Source: Prochlorococcus sp. AG-355-J04 (GTDB lineage Bacteria; Cyanobacteriota; Cyanobacteriia; PCC-6307; Cyanobiaceae). Taken from it: DNA of 64,000 nt. This document shows, piece after piece, positions 1 through 10,894 of the stretch. The notes beneath the pieces were generated by a model. The model did not search any database and was not told the DNA's origin. It saw only the letters and a list, made by a program, of their open reading frames with translations. The stretch covers positions 1-64,000 of the forward strand of contig QCDN01000001.1 in NCBI GenBank assembly GCA_003280885.1. The letters run 5' to 3'. Within the stretch, counting starts at the first letter, position 1. Each line of letters opens with the position of its first letter. The translations under genes and the position numbers were made by a program.

Positions 1-818
1 CTATAAGATTTTTTATTTAATAACAAATCAGCCAAATGGGATGCGTAAGTAAGATTAGGATCAGGATGTAAACCTCCAAAATCTTTTAACGGGTTACCAT
101 TCATGACACAATCATGTGCAAGACCCATTTTTTCAACAAAAATATTCTTTGCATATGGGCCTGTAACCGCATTCATTGCATCAAAGATTATCGAGAAGTC
201 ATTTTTTAAAAAATCACTAATTTGATCAAAATCAAAAATTTTCTCCATCAAATTAGAATAATCTTTTAATCCATCAATAATTTCTAAGGTAGTTTCACCG
301 TAAGAATAAGTTCCATATTCACTAAAATCAGGTAATTGAATTCTGCAAATTTTATAACTAGTTAATAATTGTGAAGCCTTAAAAATCTTATTGGTAATTA
401 TCTCAGGAGCTGGGCCGCCATTGGAGTTATTCAGTTTCACTCCAAAGTCGCCATCAATCCCACCAGGATTATGGCTTGCAGAAAGAATAATTCCACCTAT
501 AGCTCTTTCTTTTCTAATTAAATGTGATGTCGCAGGAGTAGATAATAAACCGTATTTTGGAACAATAACCTTTTGAACTTTGTGAGCAATACATATTTGG
601 ACAATTTTTTCTATTGCTTCAATATTGCCATATCTTCCATCACCACCAACTACTAATGTTGAACCTTGTAAATCCTCCAATGATTGTAAGATTGCTTCAA
701 TAAAAATTTCTAGATAATGTTCTTCCTGAAACTTTATAGTACTTTTTCTTAAACCAGAAGTGCCTGGTTTTTGATCAAGAAAAGGAGAATTGATATTAAT
801 TACACTAACTTGAGTCAT
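1..818 (-). CDS. pgm: Phosphoglucomutase/phosphomannomutase family protein (partial, runs off window start)
   Basis: Reverse-strand translation starts MTQVSVININSPFLDQKPGTSGLRKS and contains the catalytic Ser motif GGIILSASHNPGG; continues past position 1. Confidence 0.9.
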   Translation of the reverse strand, partial: MTQVSVININSPFLDQKPGTSGLRKSTIKFQEEHYLEIFIEAILQSLEDLQGSTLVVGGDGRYGNIEAIEKIVQICIAHKVQKVIVPKYGLLSTPATSHLIRKERAIGGIILSASHNPGGIDGDFGVKLNNSNGGPAPEIITNKIFKASQLLTSYKICRIQLPDFSEYGTYSYGETTLEIIDGLKDYSNLMEKIFDFDQISDFLKNDFSIIFDAMNAVTGPYAKNIFVEKMGLAHDCVMNGNPLKDFGGLHPDPNLTYASHLADLLLNKKSY

Positions 819-850
819 ATTTTTAAGAAACTTCCAAAAATCTAACTAAA

Positions 851-1021
851 TTAATGAGGCATTTCGGAAGTTCTTAACATAGCGATAAACCACAATGAAG
901 AAATTAATAATGCACTAAGAATTCCATAGTTAACACCAAATTTAGAAATTGTAATTGGAACTATTAGTGGAAACGTTAATGCTCCAAATAATGGAGTAAA
1001 AGCTACAATTTTTTTCAGCAT
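851..1021 (-). CDS. Small two-TM membrane protein (56 aa), hypothetical
   Basis: Hand-translated ORF MLKKIVAFTPLFGALTFPLIVPITISKFGVNYGILSALLISSLWFIAMLRTSEMPH; fills the gap between pgm and the next gene; below the ORF-track cutoff. Confidence 0.6.
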   Translation of the reverse strand: MLKKIVAFTPLFGALTFPLIVPITISKFGVNYGILSALLISSLWFIAMLRTSEMPH

Positions 1022-1033
1022 TAATTTAATTTA

Positions 1034-2134
1034 TTAAAACCATTCAGTCTCAGCATTCTCTTTTTCATTAGTATCGTCAAGTGGTGTAGTTCTATCAAAT
1101 TTCATTGATATACTTTTTTCTTGCTCACCAGATACATCAACAGCTGTAATATCATATTTTTGAGTCCCGTCTCTAAATGGAACTTGAATTCTAAAAGTAC
1201 CGTCTGCGGCAAGAGGTACGTCCTCTCCACCTATTGTCAGTTTTGCAGAAGGCTCTGTAGCTCCATAAACAATTAATTCAGCATCAGCAACGAGCCAAAA
1301 AGATCTATTTTTAACAATTCCGCTTCCAGAATCATTTAAACCTGATGACCATTTACCAGCACCTGAGTCTGTAAGATTATCATTGAGAGTTGATGAATTT
1401 ACATTTTCCATAAATTCTTCAGAACCAACTTTTCTTCTGAGAGGAATGTTAGTTGCTGCTTGGTATAACCTTTCATGCATACCATTTTGTTCTGAAACAA
1501 CAGGGTTAGAAATATCCGAGATTGACTCAAAAGTAGAATCTAAATTAAAAGGTACAAATTTATCAAGAATTTGCTCAGAAGGATGAGACCCAGGAACATG
1601 GCTTATAGAAGAAAATGCCAATGACATCCAGTTAAAGCCATATTTGTAACCTAATTCAACTTTATAATCTCTATCTGCAAGTGGGATTGGCAAATACCAC
1701 TCAGTACTGTAACTATCAACTGCAATCTCCCTTAGTGTTCCTTGATTCAAGTTGCTTCCTTCAGAACCAGATGCATCAAATAATCTTAAACATAATTTAT
1801 TTGCTCCCAAAGATTGTGCTTTTTCTCTATCTGCATCAGAAATTTGCCAAAAAACATAAGCCCAATCTGGATCTCGGGGTAGGAAAACTACATTTGTTTT
1901 CACTTCTTCGCTACTGTTGTAAACATTGGACTCAAAAGTTTTTTCAACTTTTGTCTTAGGAGTTGTAATGTAAGTTTTTTTTGTAGATTTTTCTTGATAT
2001 TTGAGTATTAAATCAACTAAAACAGCTTTTGTTTTGCGACTGTATAGAGGAACCGATAATTTACTTGCTTCTTGACGTAATTGTCTGAGGGTTAGTGAGA
2101 GTAATTGATCTTTATTCATGATCCCATCAGCCAC
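1034..2134 (-). CDS. DUF4912-like protein with N-terminal SAP/Rho-N-like helical region
   Basis: 366 aa ORF; motif FLPRDPDWAYVFWQISDADREKA, N-terminal LTLRQLRQEASKLSVPLYSRKTKAVLVDLIL. Confidence 0.75.
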   Translation of the reverse strand: MADGIMNKDQLLSLTLRQLRQEASKLSVPLYSRKTKAVLVDLILKYQEKSTKKTYITTPKTKVEKTFESNVYNSSEEVKTNVVFLPRDPDWAYVFWQISDADREKAQSLGANKLCLRLFDASGSEGSNLNQGTLREIAVDSYSTEWYLPIPLADRDYKVELGYKYGFNWMSLAFSSISHVPGSHPSEQILDKFVPFNLDSTFESISDISNPVVSEQNGMHERLYQAATNIPLRRKVGSEEFMENVNSSTLNDNLTDSGAGKWSSGLNDSGSGIVKNRSFWLVADAELIVYGATEPSAKLTIGGEDVPLAADGTFRIQVPFRDGTQKYDITAVDVSGEQEKSISMKFDRTTPLDDTNEKENAETEWF

Positions 2135-2403
2135 TTTAAAATCTCCGTCTTTGTTTGGGATCAGTATGTTCTTTTTTTTAGGGAATTGTGTGTCTTTTTG
2201 CCCTGTCGTCAGGATCCTCTGACTACTAAAAAATTCTCAAAATTGATATTTCTCTTCAAAACAGTTGGTATCAAAGAAATTAATTAATTTTCATATCTTT
2301 TTTAAATGTAAATTAATTTTCTTTTTTTTTAAATTTTATTACCTGAATTTGTTAACGACTCAACAAAAATATATTTTTTCTTCGGGATCAATTAAAAGGG
2401 AAT

Positions 2404-2757
2404 TCAGCGTTGTTCCACTAGAAGTACTAAATCATCTATCTCTAAATCCTCAATACTTTTACCTATTTTTTTTGAAAAAGTACTTAATTTTTTAGAAGTG
2501 GATTCTAACTGCTTATAAAAAAGATCACTAAATTTTTTATCATCAAATTTTTTGGATTGGTTATCACACCATTCTCTCAGGGGATTTTTACTTTGATATT
2601 CAAAACTATTATCTACATTAATAATTTTTAAAATCTGAAGGCAATGAGCGAGTATTCTTAAATGATGTTTCTGCATTATAGGTAGATCAAGATTATCAAT
2701 TTCGTGAATAGTTTCTATGTTTAATGGGTTAGACAAAGGATCAGGATATTTAGACAT
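2404..2757 (-). CDS. Hypothetical protein, divergent from suf operon
   Basis: 117 aa ORF with no recognised motif. Confidence 0.6.
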   Translation of the reverse strand: MSKYPDPLSNPLNIETIHEIDNLDLPIMQKHHLRILAHCLQILKIINVDNSFEYQSKNPLREWCDNQSKKFDDKKFSDLFYKQLESTSKKLSTFSKKIGKSIEDLEIDDLVLLVEQR

Positions 2758-2852
2758 TAATTTTTAGTTTTAATAAAGGAAAAAAACTCAATATTGGGGG
2801 TATCTTTCGTTAAAGTATATACAGCTAATTGTAATAAGTTATTTTTGATAAC

Positions 2853-4295
2853 ATGGTAAACGAAAATTTAGTTAAAGATGTAGTAAAAGAGCCTTACAAA
2901 TATGGTTTCGTTACTGATATTGAAACCGAAAAGATAGAAAAGGGATTAAATGAAGATATCATAAGATTAATTTCACAGAAAAAAGAAGAGCCAAAATTTC
3001 TTCTTGATTTTAGATTAAAAGCCTTTAAGAAATGGCAAAAAATGAAAGAGCCTGATTGGGCAGGATTAGGATATAAAAAAATTGATTATCAAGATATTAT
3101 TTATTACTCTGCACCTAAGCAAAAACAGAAAATTTCCAGCTTAGATGAAGTTGATCCCAAACTTCTTGAGACTTTTGACAAATTGGGAATACCCCTCACG
3201 GAGCAAAAAAAACTTACAAATGTAGCAGTAGATGCTGTCTTTGATAGTGTTTCTATAGCCACAACTTTTAGAGAAGAACTTGCTGAACATGGAGTTACAT
3301 TTTGCTCAATTAGTGAAGCAGTAAAAAATCACGCGGATTTGATTGAAAAATATTTGGGTACAGTAGTCCCAGCTAGTGATAATTATTTTGCAGCACTAAA
3401 TTCTGCTGTTTTTAGTGATGGTTCTTTTGTTTATATCCCAAAAGGTGTTACCTGCCCTATGGATCTATCTTCCTACTTCAGAATTAATAGTGGAGATTCA
3501 GGACAATTCGAAAGAACACTAATCATTGCTGAAGAATCAAGTTCTGTAAGTTATCTAGAAGGTTGTACAGCTCCAATGTTTGATACAAATACCCTACATG
3601 CAGCAGTTGTAGAGCTTATAGCATTAGACGACGCCTCAATAAAATATTCAACAGTGCAAAATTGGTATGCTGGTGATGAAGAAGGTATTGGCGGAATTTT
3701 TAATTTTGTCACCAAGAGAGGAAAATGTTTAGGTAAGAGAAGTAAAATTAGCTGGTCTCAAGTTGAAACAGGGTCTGCAATTACATGGAAATATCCTAGC
3801 TGTCTTCTTTTAGGGGAAGAATCTGTAGGAGAATTTTATTCAGTGGCTCTCACCAATAATCTTCAGCAAGCAGATACCGGCACAAAAATGATCCATATTG
3901 GTCCTAAAACCAAATCAACTATTGTTAGCAAAGGTATTAGTGCAGGTAACTCAAAAAATAGCTATAGAGGTCTTGTCAAAATGGGAACAAAAGCTTCAGG
4001 ATCAAGAAATTACAGTCAATGTGATTCAATGTTAATAGGGGATCAAGCTTCTGCAAATACATTCCCTTACATAAAATCTCAACAACCCAATTCTGAAATT
4101 GAGCATGAAGCCAGCACATGTAGAATCTCAGAAGATCAACTTTTTTATCTCCAAAGCAGAGGTATAGAATTTGAGGAGGCAGTATCTATGATGGTAAGCG
4201 GTTTTTGCAGAGATGTATTTAATCAATTACCTATGGAATTTGCTGCTGAAGCAGATAAGTTACTGGCACTTAAACTAGAGGGATCAGTAGGTTAA
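2853..4295 (+). CDS. sufB: Fe-S cluster assembly protein SufB
   Basis: 480 aa, characteristic SufB sequence ([41 protein letters not shown]). Confidence 0.97.
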   Translation: MVNENLVKDVVKEPYKYGFVTDIETEKIEKGLNEDIIRLISQKKEEPKFLLDFRLKAFKKWQKMKEPDWAGLGYKKIDYQDIIYYSAPKQKQKISSLDEVDPKLLETFDKLGIPLTEQKKLTNVAVDAVFDSVSIATTFREELAEHGVTFCSISEAVKNHADLIEKYLGTVVPASDNYFAALNSAVFSDGSFVYIPKGVTCPMDLSSYFRINSGDSGQFERTLIIAEESSSVSYLEGCTAPMFDTNTLHAAVVELIALDDASIKYSTVQNWYAGDEEGIGGIFNFVTKRGKCLGKRSKISWSQVETGSAITWKYPSCLLLGEESVGEFYSVALTNNLQQADTGTKMIHIGPKTKSTIVSKGISAGNSKNSYRGLVKMGTKASGSRNYSQCDSMLIGDQASANTFPYIKSQQPNSEIEHEASTCRISEDQLFYLQSRGIEFEEAVSMMVSGFCRDVFNQLPMEFAAEADKLLALKLEGSVG

Positions 4296-4316
4296 TTAAT
4301 CAATTTCTAAACTGAA

Positions 4317-5102
4317 ATGCAAAATAAAATGAAAGAATCAGATCCAATTTTAGAAGTTAAAAACCTCTCTGCATCTACTGATAATCTTCCAATTTTAAAA
4401 GGGGTTTCACTTACTGTCTATCCTGGAGAAGTCCATGCCATTATGGGAAGAAATGGATGTGGCAAAAGTACTCTCTCTAAAATCATTGCAGGACATCCCT
4501 CGTATAATATTACAAACGGCGACATAAAATTTTTAGGCGAAAACATCAACTCTTTAGAACCTGAAGAGAGAGCTCAATCGGGAATTTTTCTTGGTTTTCA
4601 ATATCCAATTGAGATTCCAGGTGTAAGTAATCTTGAGTTTCTTAGAGTTTCAACTAATGCTAGAAGGAAATTCCTCAACAAAGAAGAATTGGATACTTTT
4701 GATTTTGAAGAATTAGTTAAAGAAAAGTTAGAAATTGTGAAAATGGATCATGCATTCCTATCAAGGAGTGTAAATCAAGGATTTTCCGGAGGTGAAAAAA
4801 AAAGAAATGAGATTCTGCAAATGGCTTTACTTGAGCCCAAGATAGCAATATTAGATGAGACCGATTCTGGTCTAGATATTGATGCTCTAAGAATAGTGGC
4901 ATCAGGAATCAAAAAAATATCTAATGCACAAACTGGAATTATACTTATTACCCACTATCAAAGATTATTAGATGAAATTAAACCAAATTATGTCCATGTT
5001 ATGTCAGACGGACAAATCATAAAAACTGGTGAAAGTAATCTTGCGCTAGAGCTTGAGGAAAAAGGGTACGAATGGACTGATAACTTTATAAAAGAGACCT
5101 AA
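4317..5102 (+). CDS. sufC: Fe-S cluster assembly ATPase SufC
   Basis: ABC ATPase with Walker [10 protein letters not shown] and SufC signature [14 protein letters not shown], in suf operon. Confidence 0.97.
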   Translation: MQNKMKESDPILEVKNLSASTDNLPILKGVSLTVYPGEVHAIMGRNGCGKSTLSKIIAGHPSYNITNGDIKFLGENINSLEPEERAQSGIFLGFQYPIEIPGVSNLEFLRVSTNARRKFLNKEELDTFDFEELVKEKLEIVKMDHAFLSRSVNQGFSGGEKKRNEILQMALLEPKIAILDETDSGLDIDALRIVASGIKKISNAQTGIILITHYQRLLDEIKPNYVHVMSDGQIIKTGESNLALELEEKGYEWTDNFIKET

Positions 5103-5106
5103 ATCA

Positions 5107-6324
5107 ATGGAAATTATTGAAAAAATAAAAACTAATAAATCGACTGATAACTTAACAGAAATACAAAAAATCTGTCTAGATAAATTACAATCGAGTCCTC
5201 TCCCGAATCCTAAAAGTGAACAATGGAGACTTTCAAATAAATCAAAATTTTCAAACTTTTTAAACTACTCGGTTAATGAAAAAAATCCAAAATTTGATAT
5301 ACCTTTTCCGAACACTTCTCGAAGTTCTATTAGGTTAGTAATTGGTGATGATTGCCAAATTAATTTAATAGAAGAAAATTATTCAATAAAGCAACTAAGT
5401 GAGGATAAATTAGTTAAATATCTAAAGGAACAGATATCTTATTTTGATCAAAACGAAAATTGGAGTGACTTACTAAATCTTTCTTTAAACTGTACAAAGA
5501 ATACCTTGGGATTAAAAATAACTGGATCAGAAATCCCTCCTATTGAAATCTTTAGTCACGCATCAAGTAATTCTTTAAACGCAAAAACTCTCGTAATATT
5601 TTTAGAAAAGAATTGTGATATTGATTTATTACAAATAAATCTTGGTAAAGACAACTCTTCATTATCTCAATCAACGTTCTTTTGTTTAGAAGAAAATAGT
5701 TCCGTAAACCATGGTATTGTTTCTTACGGTGAAAACAAATCAAATTTATTAAAATCTCTCAATGTAATTCAACAAAAAAATAGCGAATACAATTTAGGAT
5801 CTTTACATTTCAAATTTAATTATGCAAGATTTGAAATTCGTATTAAGCAATCTGAAGGAAACGCAAAAACCAATATCAAAGGTATGCAAATAACAAAAAA
5901 AGATGAACAAATTTCTACTTATACAAAAATAGACTTTAATGGCCCAAATGGATTTCTTGATCAAATAAATAAATCGCTTGCTGACGACAAATCACATGCA
6001 ATATTCGAAGGTTCAATAATTGTTCCGAAAATTGCTCAAAAAACTGATGCTTCTCAATTAAGCAGAAATTTACTTTTATCAAATCTCGCACAAATAGATA
6101 CCAAACCTCAATTAGAAATAATTGCTGATGATGTCAAATGCAAACATGGAGCTACAATTTCACAACTTAATGAAGAAGAACTTTTTTATATGCGAACAAG
6201 AGGGATCACATTAACAGAAGCAAGTAAACTACAATTAAGTTCTTACTTTCAAGAAATAATTTCATTTATTCCCGTTTCAAAAGATAGATGGGATTTGCTT
6301 GATAAACTTTTAAATGAAAAATAA
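5107..6324 (+). CDS. sufD: Fe-S cluster assembly protein SufD
   Basis: Operon position; C-terminal CKHGATISQLNEEELFYMRTRGI typical of SufD. Confidence 0.95.
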   Translation: MEIIEKIKTNKSTDNLTEIQKICLDKLQSSPLPNPKSEQWRLSNKSKFSNFLNYSVNEKNPKFDIPFPNTSRSSIRLVIGDDCQINLIEENYSIKQLSEDKLVKYLKEQISYFDQNENWSDLLNLSLNCTKNTLGLKITGSEIPPIEIFSHASSNSLNAKTLVIFLEKNCDIDLLQINLGKDNSSLSQSTFFCLEENSSVNHGIVSYGENKSNLLKSLNVIQQKNSEYNLGSLHFKFNYARFEIRIKQSEGNAKTNIKGMQITKKDEQISTYTKIDFNGPNGFLDQINKSLADDKSHAIFEGSIIVPKIAQKTDASQLSRNLLLSNLAQIDTKPQLEIIADDVKCKHGATISQLNEEELFYMRTRGITLTEASKLQLSSYFQEIISFIPVSKDRWDLLDKLLNEK

Positions 6325-7577
6325 TGGAAACAATTCAAAATTTTCCTGAAATAGCGAAGAAAGACTTTCCTCTTTTAAATAAGAACTTAAAAAGTAGTGA
6401 GCAAATTATTTATTTAGACCATGCTGCGACCACTCAAAAACCAATACAAGTTTTAGAAAAAATTAATGAATACTATAGTCACTTTAATGCCAATGTACAT
6501 AGAGGAGCACATCAATTAAGTGCTAAAGCGACTGAAGAATTTGAAAATGCAAGATATTTAATTAGCAAATACATAAAAGCGAATTCAACAAAAGAAATTA
6601 TTTTCACAAGAAATGCTACTGAGGCAATCAATCTAGCAGCTAGAACATGGGGCGAATCTTCATTAAGAGAAAACGATGAAATTCTCTTATCAATAATGGA
6701 ACATCATAGCAATATTGTTCCATGGCAAATGGTTGCAGCAAAAAATAAATGCAAATTAAAATTTATAGGTATAGATAAAAATGGGCAATTAGATATAGAC
6801 GATTTTAAATCAAAATTAACATCTAGAACTAAGCTTGTTAGCCTAGTACATGTTAGTAATACTCTAGGTTGCTGTAATCCAATCAAAGAGATCACTAAAT
6901 TAGCTAAACAAAAAGGTTCTTTAGTTTTAATAGATGCATGTCAAAGTTTGGCCCATCAAAAACTTGATGTGATTGATCTTGATATAGATTTTTTAGCAGG
7001 ATCAGGACATAAACTTTGCGGTCCTACAGGTATTGGTTTCCTTTGGGCAAAAGAAGAAATCCTAGAAAAAATTCCTCCTCTCTTTGGAGGCGGCGAAATG
7101 ATTCAAGATGTTTTTGAAGAGACAAGTACTTGGGCAGAGCTACCACATAAATTTGAAGCTGGAACGCCAGCCATTGCAGAAGCAATAGGTCTTGCAGAAG
7201 CAATTAATTATATAAACACTATTGGATTGAATGAAATTAATGAATATGAAAAGACTATTACTAAATATTTATTTGAAAAATTAAATGAAATAGAAAATAT
7301 TGAAATTATTGGTCCATCGCCCGAGATAGATCCAGACAGAGCATCACTTGCCACCTTTTATGTAAAAAATATACATTCAAACGATATTGCTGAAATTCTT
7401 GATTCAAAAGGAATTTGCATCAGAAGTGGGCATCATTGCTGTCAACCTCTTCACAGATACATTGGAATTAAATCTACGGCTAGAATTAGCATGAATTTCA
7501 CAACCAATAAGGAGGAAATTGATATATTTATAGAAAAATTAAAAGATACTATTAATTTTCTAAAAATCAATTCTTAA
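6324..7577 (+). CDS. sufS: Cysteine desulfurase SufS
   Basis: PLP aminotransferase V fold; SGHKLCGPTGIGFLW lysine motif and RSGHHCCQP active-site Cys; TAATG overlap with sufD. Confidence 0.97.
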   Translation: METIQNFPEIAKKDFPLLNKNLKSSEQIIYLDHAATTQKPIQVLEKINEYYSHFNANVHRGAHQLSAKATEEFENARYLISKYIKANSTKEIIFTRNATEAINLAARTWGESSLRENDEILLSIMEHHSNIVPWQMVAAKNKCKLKFIGIDKNGQLDIDDFKSKLTSRTKLVSLVHVSNTLGCCNPIKEITKLAKQKGSLVLIDACQSLAHQKLDVIDLDIDFLAGSGHKLCGPTGIGFLWAKEEILEKIPPLFGGGEMIQDVFEETSTWAELPHKFEAGTPAIAEAIGLAEAINYINTIGLNEINEYEKTITKYLFEKLNEIENIEIIGPSPEIDPDRASLATFYVKNIHSNDIAEILDSKGICIRSGHHCCQPLHRYIGIKSTARISMNFTTNKEEIDIFIEKLKDTINFLKINS

Positions 7578-9499
7578 ATATTCAAAGCATTTTTTAAAAA
7601 TTCCTGAGATTTTTGCATTACTACTTTTTTATTTTCAATATTTTTAAACCCATGCCCCTCATTTTCAAAAAAAATAACTTCTGAATATTTATTATTTCGG
7701 ATCAAAATTTCTTTAATTTTGAGAGTTTGTTCATAAGAAATAACTTGATCTTTTTTTCCATGAAACAATAGGACAGGTTTTTTTATTTTGTTAATATAAT
7801 TGATCGGCGATCTATTAATATAATCATCATGATTTTTTGCATAATTTCCTACCAAAGAATTTAAATAATCTTTTTCAAACCTATGAGTGTTGTGATTCAT
7901 ATCTTTCAAATCAATAACGGGATATTTACAAATTGCTGCTGTAAAAATAGAACCATATAATAAACAATTAAAAGCAGTTAACCCACCAGCACTATTTCCA
8001 AAAATTACTACTTTCTCGCTATCAACCATATTTGATTTGATTAATTCAAGAGCGAGTGCTTTGCAATCATAAGAATCAACAATCCCCCACTTATAATTCA
8101 ACCTCTCTCTATATACTTTGCCAAATCCTGATGATCCTCCATAATTAACTTCAGAAACAAAAAATCCCTTAGATGTCCAATATTGAACTTCAGAATGATA
8201 TGTTCCATCAAAACATGAAGTTGGTCCGCTATGAGCTCTTACAAGGAGCGGTGGCCTTTTAAAATTTTCAACAAGCGGTCTATAAAGAAAAGAATGAGTA
8301 GATTGATCTTCAAAACCTTTAAACCAAAATGATTCAGGTTTTGAACAATCTTTTATATGGTCAATAAATATCTGCTCAGAAAAATTTGATAAAACTTTTT
8401 CTGCAAAATTAATTTCAAATACAATACCCAAAAAATCAGATCCATAACCTTTAAAAAGAACTTTTTCCTGAAAAACACTAAAATCACTTATAGAGGTAAA
8501 AGGAGTGGAAAATTCTTTAACGAATTGAAGATCTTTATATTGCTCAACTATTAAATTATTTTCTTTTTTTGCTAGGCAAAATAAATTTTTTTTAGTCCCT
8601 GAAAAAAATGTTATTCCCGAGACCCATTGTGGTGCTCCATATTCAGTCAAATTTCTCTCTACTCTTTTCTTAATTAAAATATTCTCAATTTCACTAACAT
8701 CTAAAAACAATAAATTCCACCATCCAGAACTATCTTCAGAACATACTAAAATTGTTTCACTTATCCAATATGGTTGAAAAAAAGAAACATTTTTTTTTTC
8801 ATTTATCAGCTTATTTGAGAATTTTTTTATTTTTTGTATCTCTCCAGCCAAATCTATTTGAGCAAAAAACAGATCATTTCTCTCCCAAGGCATGTAGGGA
8901 GAATCCCACTCTATCCAAGAAAGTAAGTTAGCAGAAGTATTAGAAGATAATTCGCCAGCAAAATTTTTAAATTTTTTTATTCGATGAATATCTTGTTTAG
9001 TTTTTTTTAAGTTTAAAGAAAATAAATAATCTCTATTATTAATTTCACAAATACCATACAAAAAATTTTTTTCAGAAATGACAAATGAAGAATCGAAATT
9101 TCCATCAATTGATTTAGATAGTTGTCTAGGTTCTTGAACTGAATCAAGATATTTACTTTGACTTCTGCAATTTGACGCTGCCTCTTTAAAAATTTGAAAC
9201 CATACTGCCTTGGTAATCTGATCTATCCATATCAAATAAAAATTATTTTTAAAATTTAAACATTTATAAGATTTACCACCATATCCATGAAAATTATTTT
9301 TAATATTACTTTTTTTACTTGTTAATTTCTGAGGAAACGCTTCTTTGTCATTAAATGGTCTTGCAAAAATGGCATTCTCATTTTGACCTTCACCAACAAC
9401 ATCAATCCAAAAAATTGTATCTCTAATAATAGTTAATTCCTTAAAAGCTTTTTTTTTAGATTCAGTTTGCCTAACTTTTAACTGATCATCATTACTCAT
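7574..9499 (-). CDS. S9 family prolyl oligopeptidase-like peptidase
   Basis: 641 aa; GNSAGG nucleophile elbow, C-terminal HGKKDQVISYEQ and ENEGHGF (Asp/His of the triad). Confidence 0.9.
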   Translation of the reverse strand: MSNDDQLKVRQTESKKKAFKELTIIRDTIFWIDVVGEGQNENAIFARPFNDKEAFPQKLTSKKSNIKNNFHGYGGKSYKCLNFKNNFYLIWIDQITKAVWFQIFKEAASNCRSQSKYLDSVQEPRQLSKSIDGNFDSSFVISEKNFLYGICEINNRDYLFSLNLKKTKQDIHRIKKFKNFAGELSSNTSANLLSWIEWDSPYMPWERNDLFFAQIDLAGEIQKIKKFSNKLINEKKNVSFFQPYWISETILVCSEDSSGWWNLLFLDVSEIENILIKKRVERNLTEYGAPQWVSGITFFSGTKKNLFCLAKKENNLIVEQYKDLQFVKEFSTPFTSISDFSVFQEKVLFKGYGSDFLGIVFEINFAEKVLSNFSEQIFIDHIKDCSKPESFWFKGFEDQSTHSFLYRPLVENFKRPPLLVRAHSGPTSCFDGTYHSEVQYWTSKGFFVSEVNYGGSSGFGKVYRERLNYKWGIVDSYDCKALALELIKSNMVDSEKVVIFGNSAGGLTAFNCLLYGSIFTAAICKYPVIDLKDMNHNTHRFEKDYLNSLVGNYAKNHDDYINRSPINYINKIKKPVLLFHGKKDQVISYEQTLKIKEILIRNNKYSEVIFFENEGHGFKNIENKKVVMQKSQEFLKNALNI

Positions 9500-9576
9500 T
9501 TCAAAAAACTATAAAGAAAGTAAATTAAAGTGCTAGTATTTTTATAGCTAAACTCTCAATTTAAAACTTTTTTAAC

Positions 9577-10182
9577 GTGGCAAACCATTTTTCACAACTT
9601 GCAAAAAAGTCAAGAACAAATGGAAGCACAGAAAAAATTGCAAAAGATCAAACAGGTATGCCATCTCTAGACATTTATAAACTTGGTGATGATGTATTAA
9701 GACAAAATTCCAAAAGAATAACTAAGGTTGACGAATCAATTAGAAAACTTGCTAGAGAAATGCTTCAAAGCATGTATGCTGCTAAAGGAATTGGACTTGC
9801 AGCACCTCAAATTGGTATCAACAAAGAGCTTCTTGTAATAGATGTAAATTTTGAAGATTCAGCAGCAGAACCTCTAATATTAATCAATCCAGAAATTACA
9901 GACTTTGGGACAACCCTTAATTCATATGAAGAAGGCTGCTTGAGTATACCTGGCGTCTATTTAAATGTAGTAAGACCATCAACTATAAAATTAAAATTTA
10001 GAGATGAAATGGGAAGACCTCGTAAAATGAAAGCAGATGGACTTCTGGCGAGGTGTATTCAACACGAAATGGATCACTTAAACGGAATATTATTCGTTGA
10101 TAGAGTTACATCAAAAGATGATTTGAACAAAGAACTTATAAAGGAAGGTTTTAACGAAAAAGACGTCATTTCTATTAGTTAA
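9577..10182 (+). CDS. def: Peptide deformylase
   Basis: GIGLAAPQIG, EGCLSIPG and QHEMDHLNG motifs. Confidence 0.97.
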   Translation: MANHFSQLAKKSRTNGSTEKIAKDQTGMPSLDIYKLGDDVLRQNSKRITKVDESIRKLAREMLQSMYAAKGIGLAAPQIGINKELLVIDVNFEDSAAEPLILINPEITDFGTTLNSYEEGCLSIPGVYLNVVRPSTIKLKFRDEMGRPRKMKADGLLARCIQHEMDHLNGILFVDRVTSKDDLNKELIKEGFNEKDVISIS

Positions 10183-10186
10183 TGTA

Positions 10187-10528
10187 ATGACGGAAACTAC
10201 AATATTTCAAAAAATAATTAATGAAGAAATACCCTGCGATAAGCTTTATGAAGATGAGTTTTGTATTGCGTTTAATGATATCCAAGCGCAAGCACCAGTC
10301 CATTTTTTAGTGATTCCAAAAAAGCCTATCATTAGTTTATTAGATTGTATTGAAGAAGATGCAAATTTATTAGGGCATTTACTTTTTGTTGGTAGCAAAA
10401 TAGCTAAATCAAAAAATTTAATTAATTGGAGAACAGTAATTAATACTGGAGCAGAATCGGGACAAACAGTTTTTCATTTACATATTCATTTTTTATCTGG
10501 AAGAAAAATGAATTGGCCCCCAGGTTGA
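10187..10528 (+). CDS. HIT family (histidine triad) protein
   Basis: FQKIINEEIPCDKLYEDE start; HLHIHFLSG histidine triad. Confidence 0.95.
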   Translation: MTETTIFQKIINEEIPCDKLYEDEFCIAFNDIQAQAPVHFLVIPKKPIISLLDCIEEDANLLGHLLFVGSKIAKSKNLINWRTVINTGAESGQTVFHLHIHFLSGRKMNWPPG

Positions 10529-10574
10529 AGCTCTCGAAAGAAATATTTTTGGGTTATAAATAAAGTAAAACAAA

Positions 10575-10853
10575 ATGAATACACCAGATTCCTTAAATAC
10601 AGAATCCAAAAATTTAATCAATTTAATATCAAAAAATTGGGAAGAGCTAGACCATTCACTCAAAACTAAGTTAATAAAAATTTGGAGAGTTTTAACTTAT
10701 AAATGGCAATTACAAATTTTATTTAATCTACCTTTTCTTTTTTGGTGGGTATTAGATAAATCTTTCGCAAAAGTTCATAAATTTGATACAACAATCTTGA
10801 ATTACTTAAATTTACCTGACTGGGCACTTACATTTATTGGCTTTGGTCAATAG
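10575..10853 (+). CDS. Hypothetical protein
   Basis: 92 aa ORF, one hydrophobic segment, upstream of the ABC transporter. Confidence 0.6.
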   Translation: MNTPDSLNTESKNLINLISKNWEELDHSLKTKLIKIWRVLTYKWQLQILFNLPFLFWWVLDKSFAKVHKFDTTILNYLNLPDWALTFIGFGQ

Positions 10854-10894
10854 ACTGCTAAAAGTTATAATTTTCTTTATAAACTTGTCGAGTA

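Noticed and set aside
391-2495. Plus-strand ORFs 391-576, 1383-1586, 1681-1959, 2105-2287, 2265-2495
   Set aside because: Antisense to, or overhanging, better-supported minus-strand genes; low-complexity translations from AT-rich DNA
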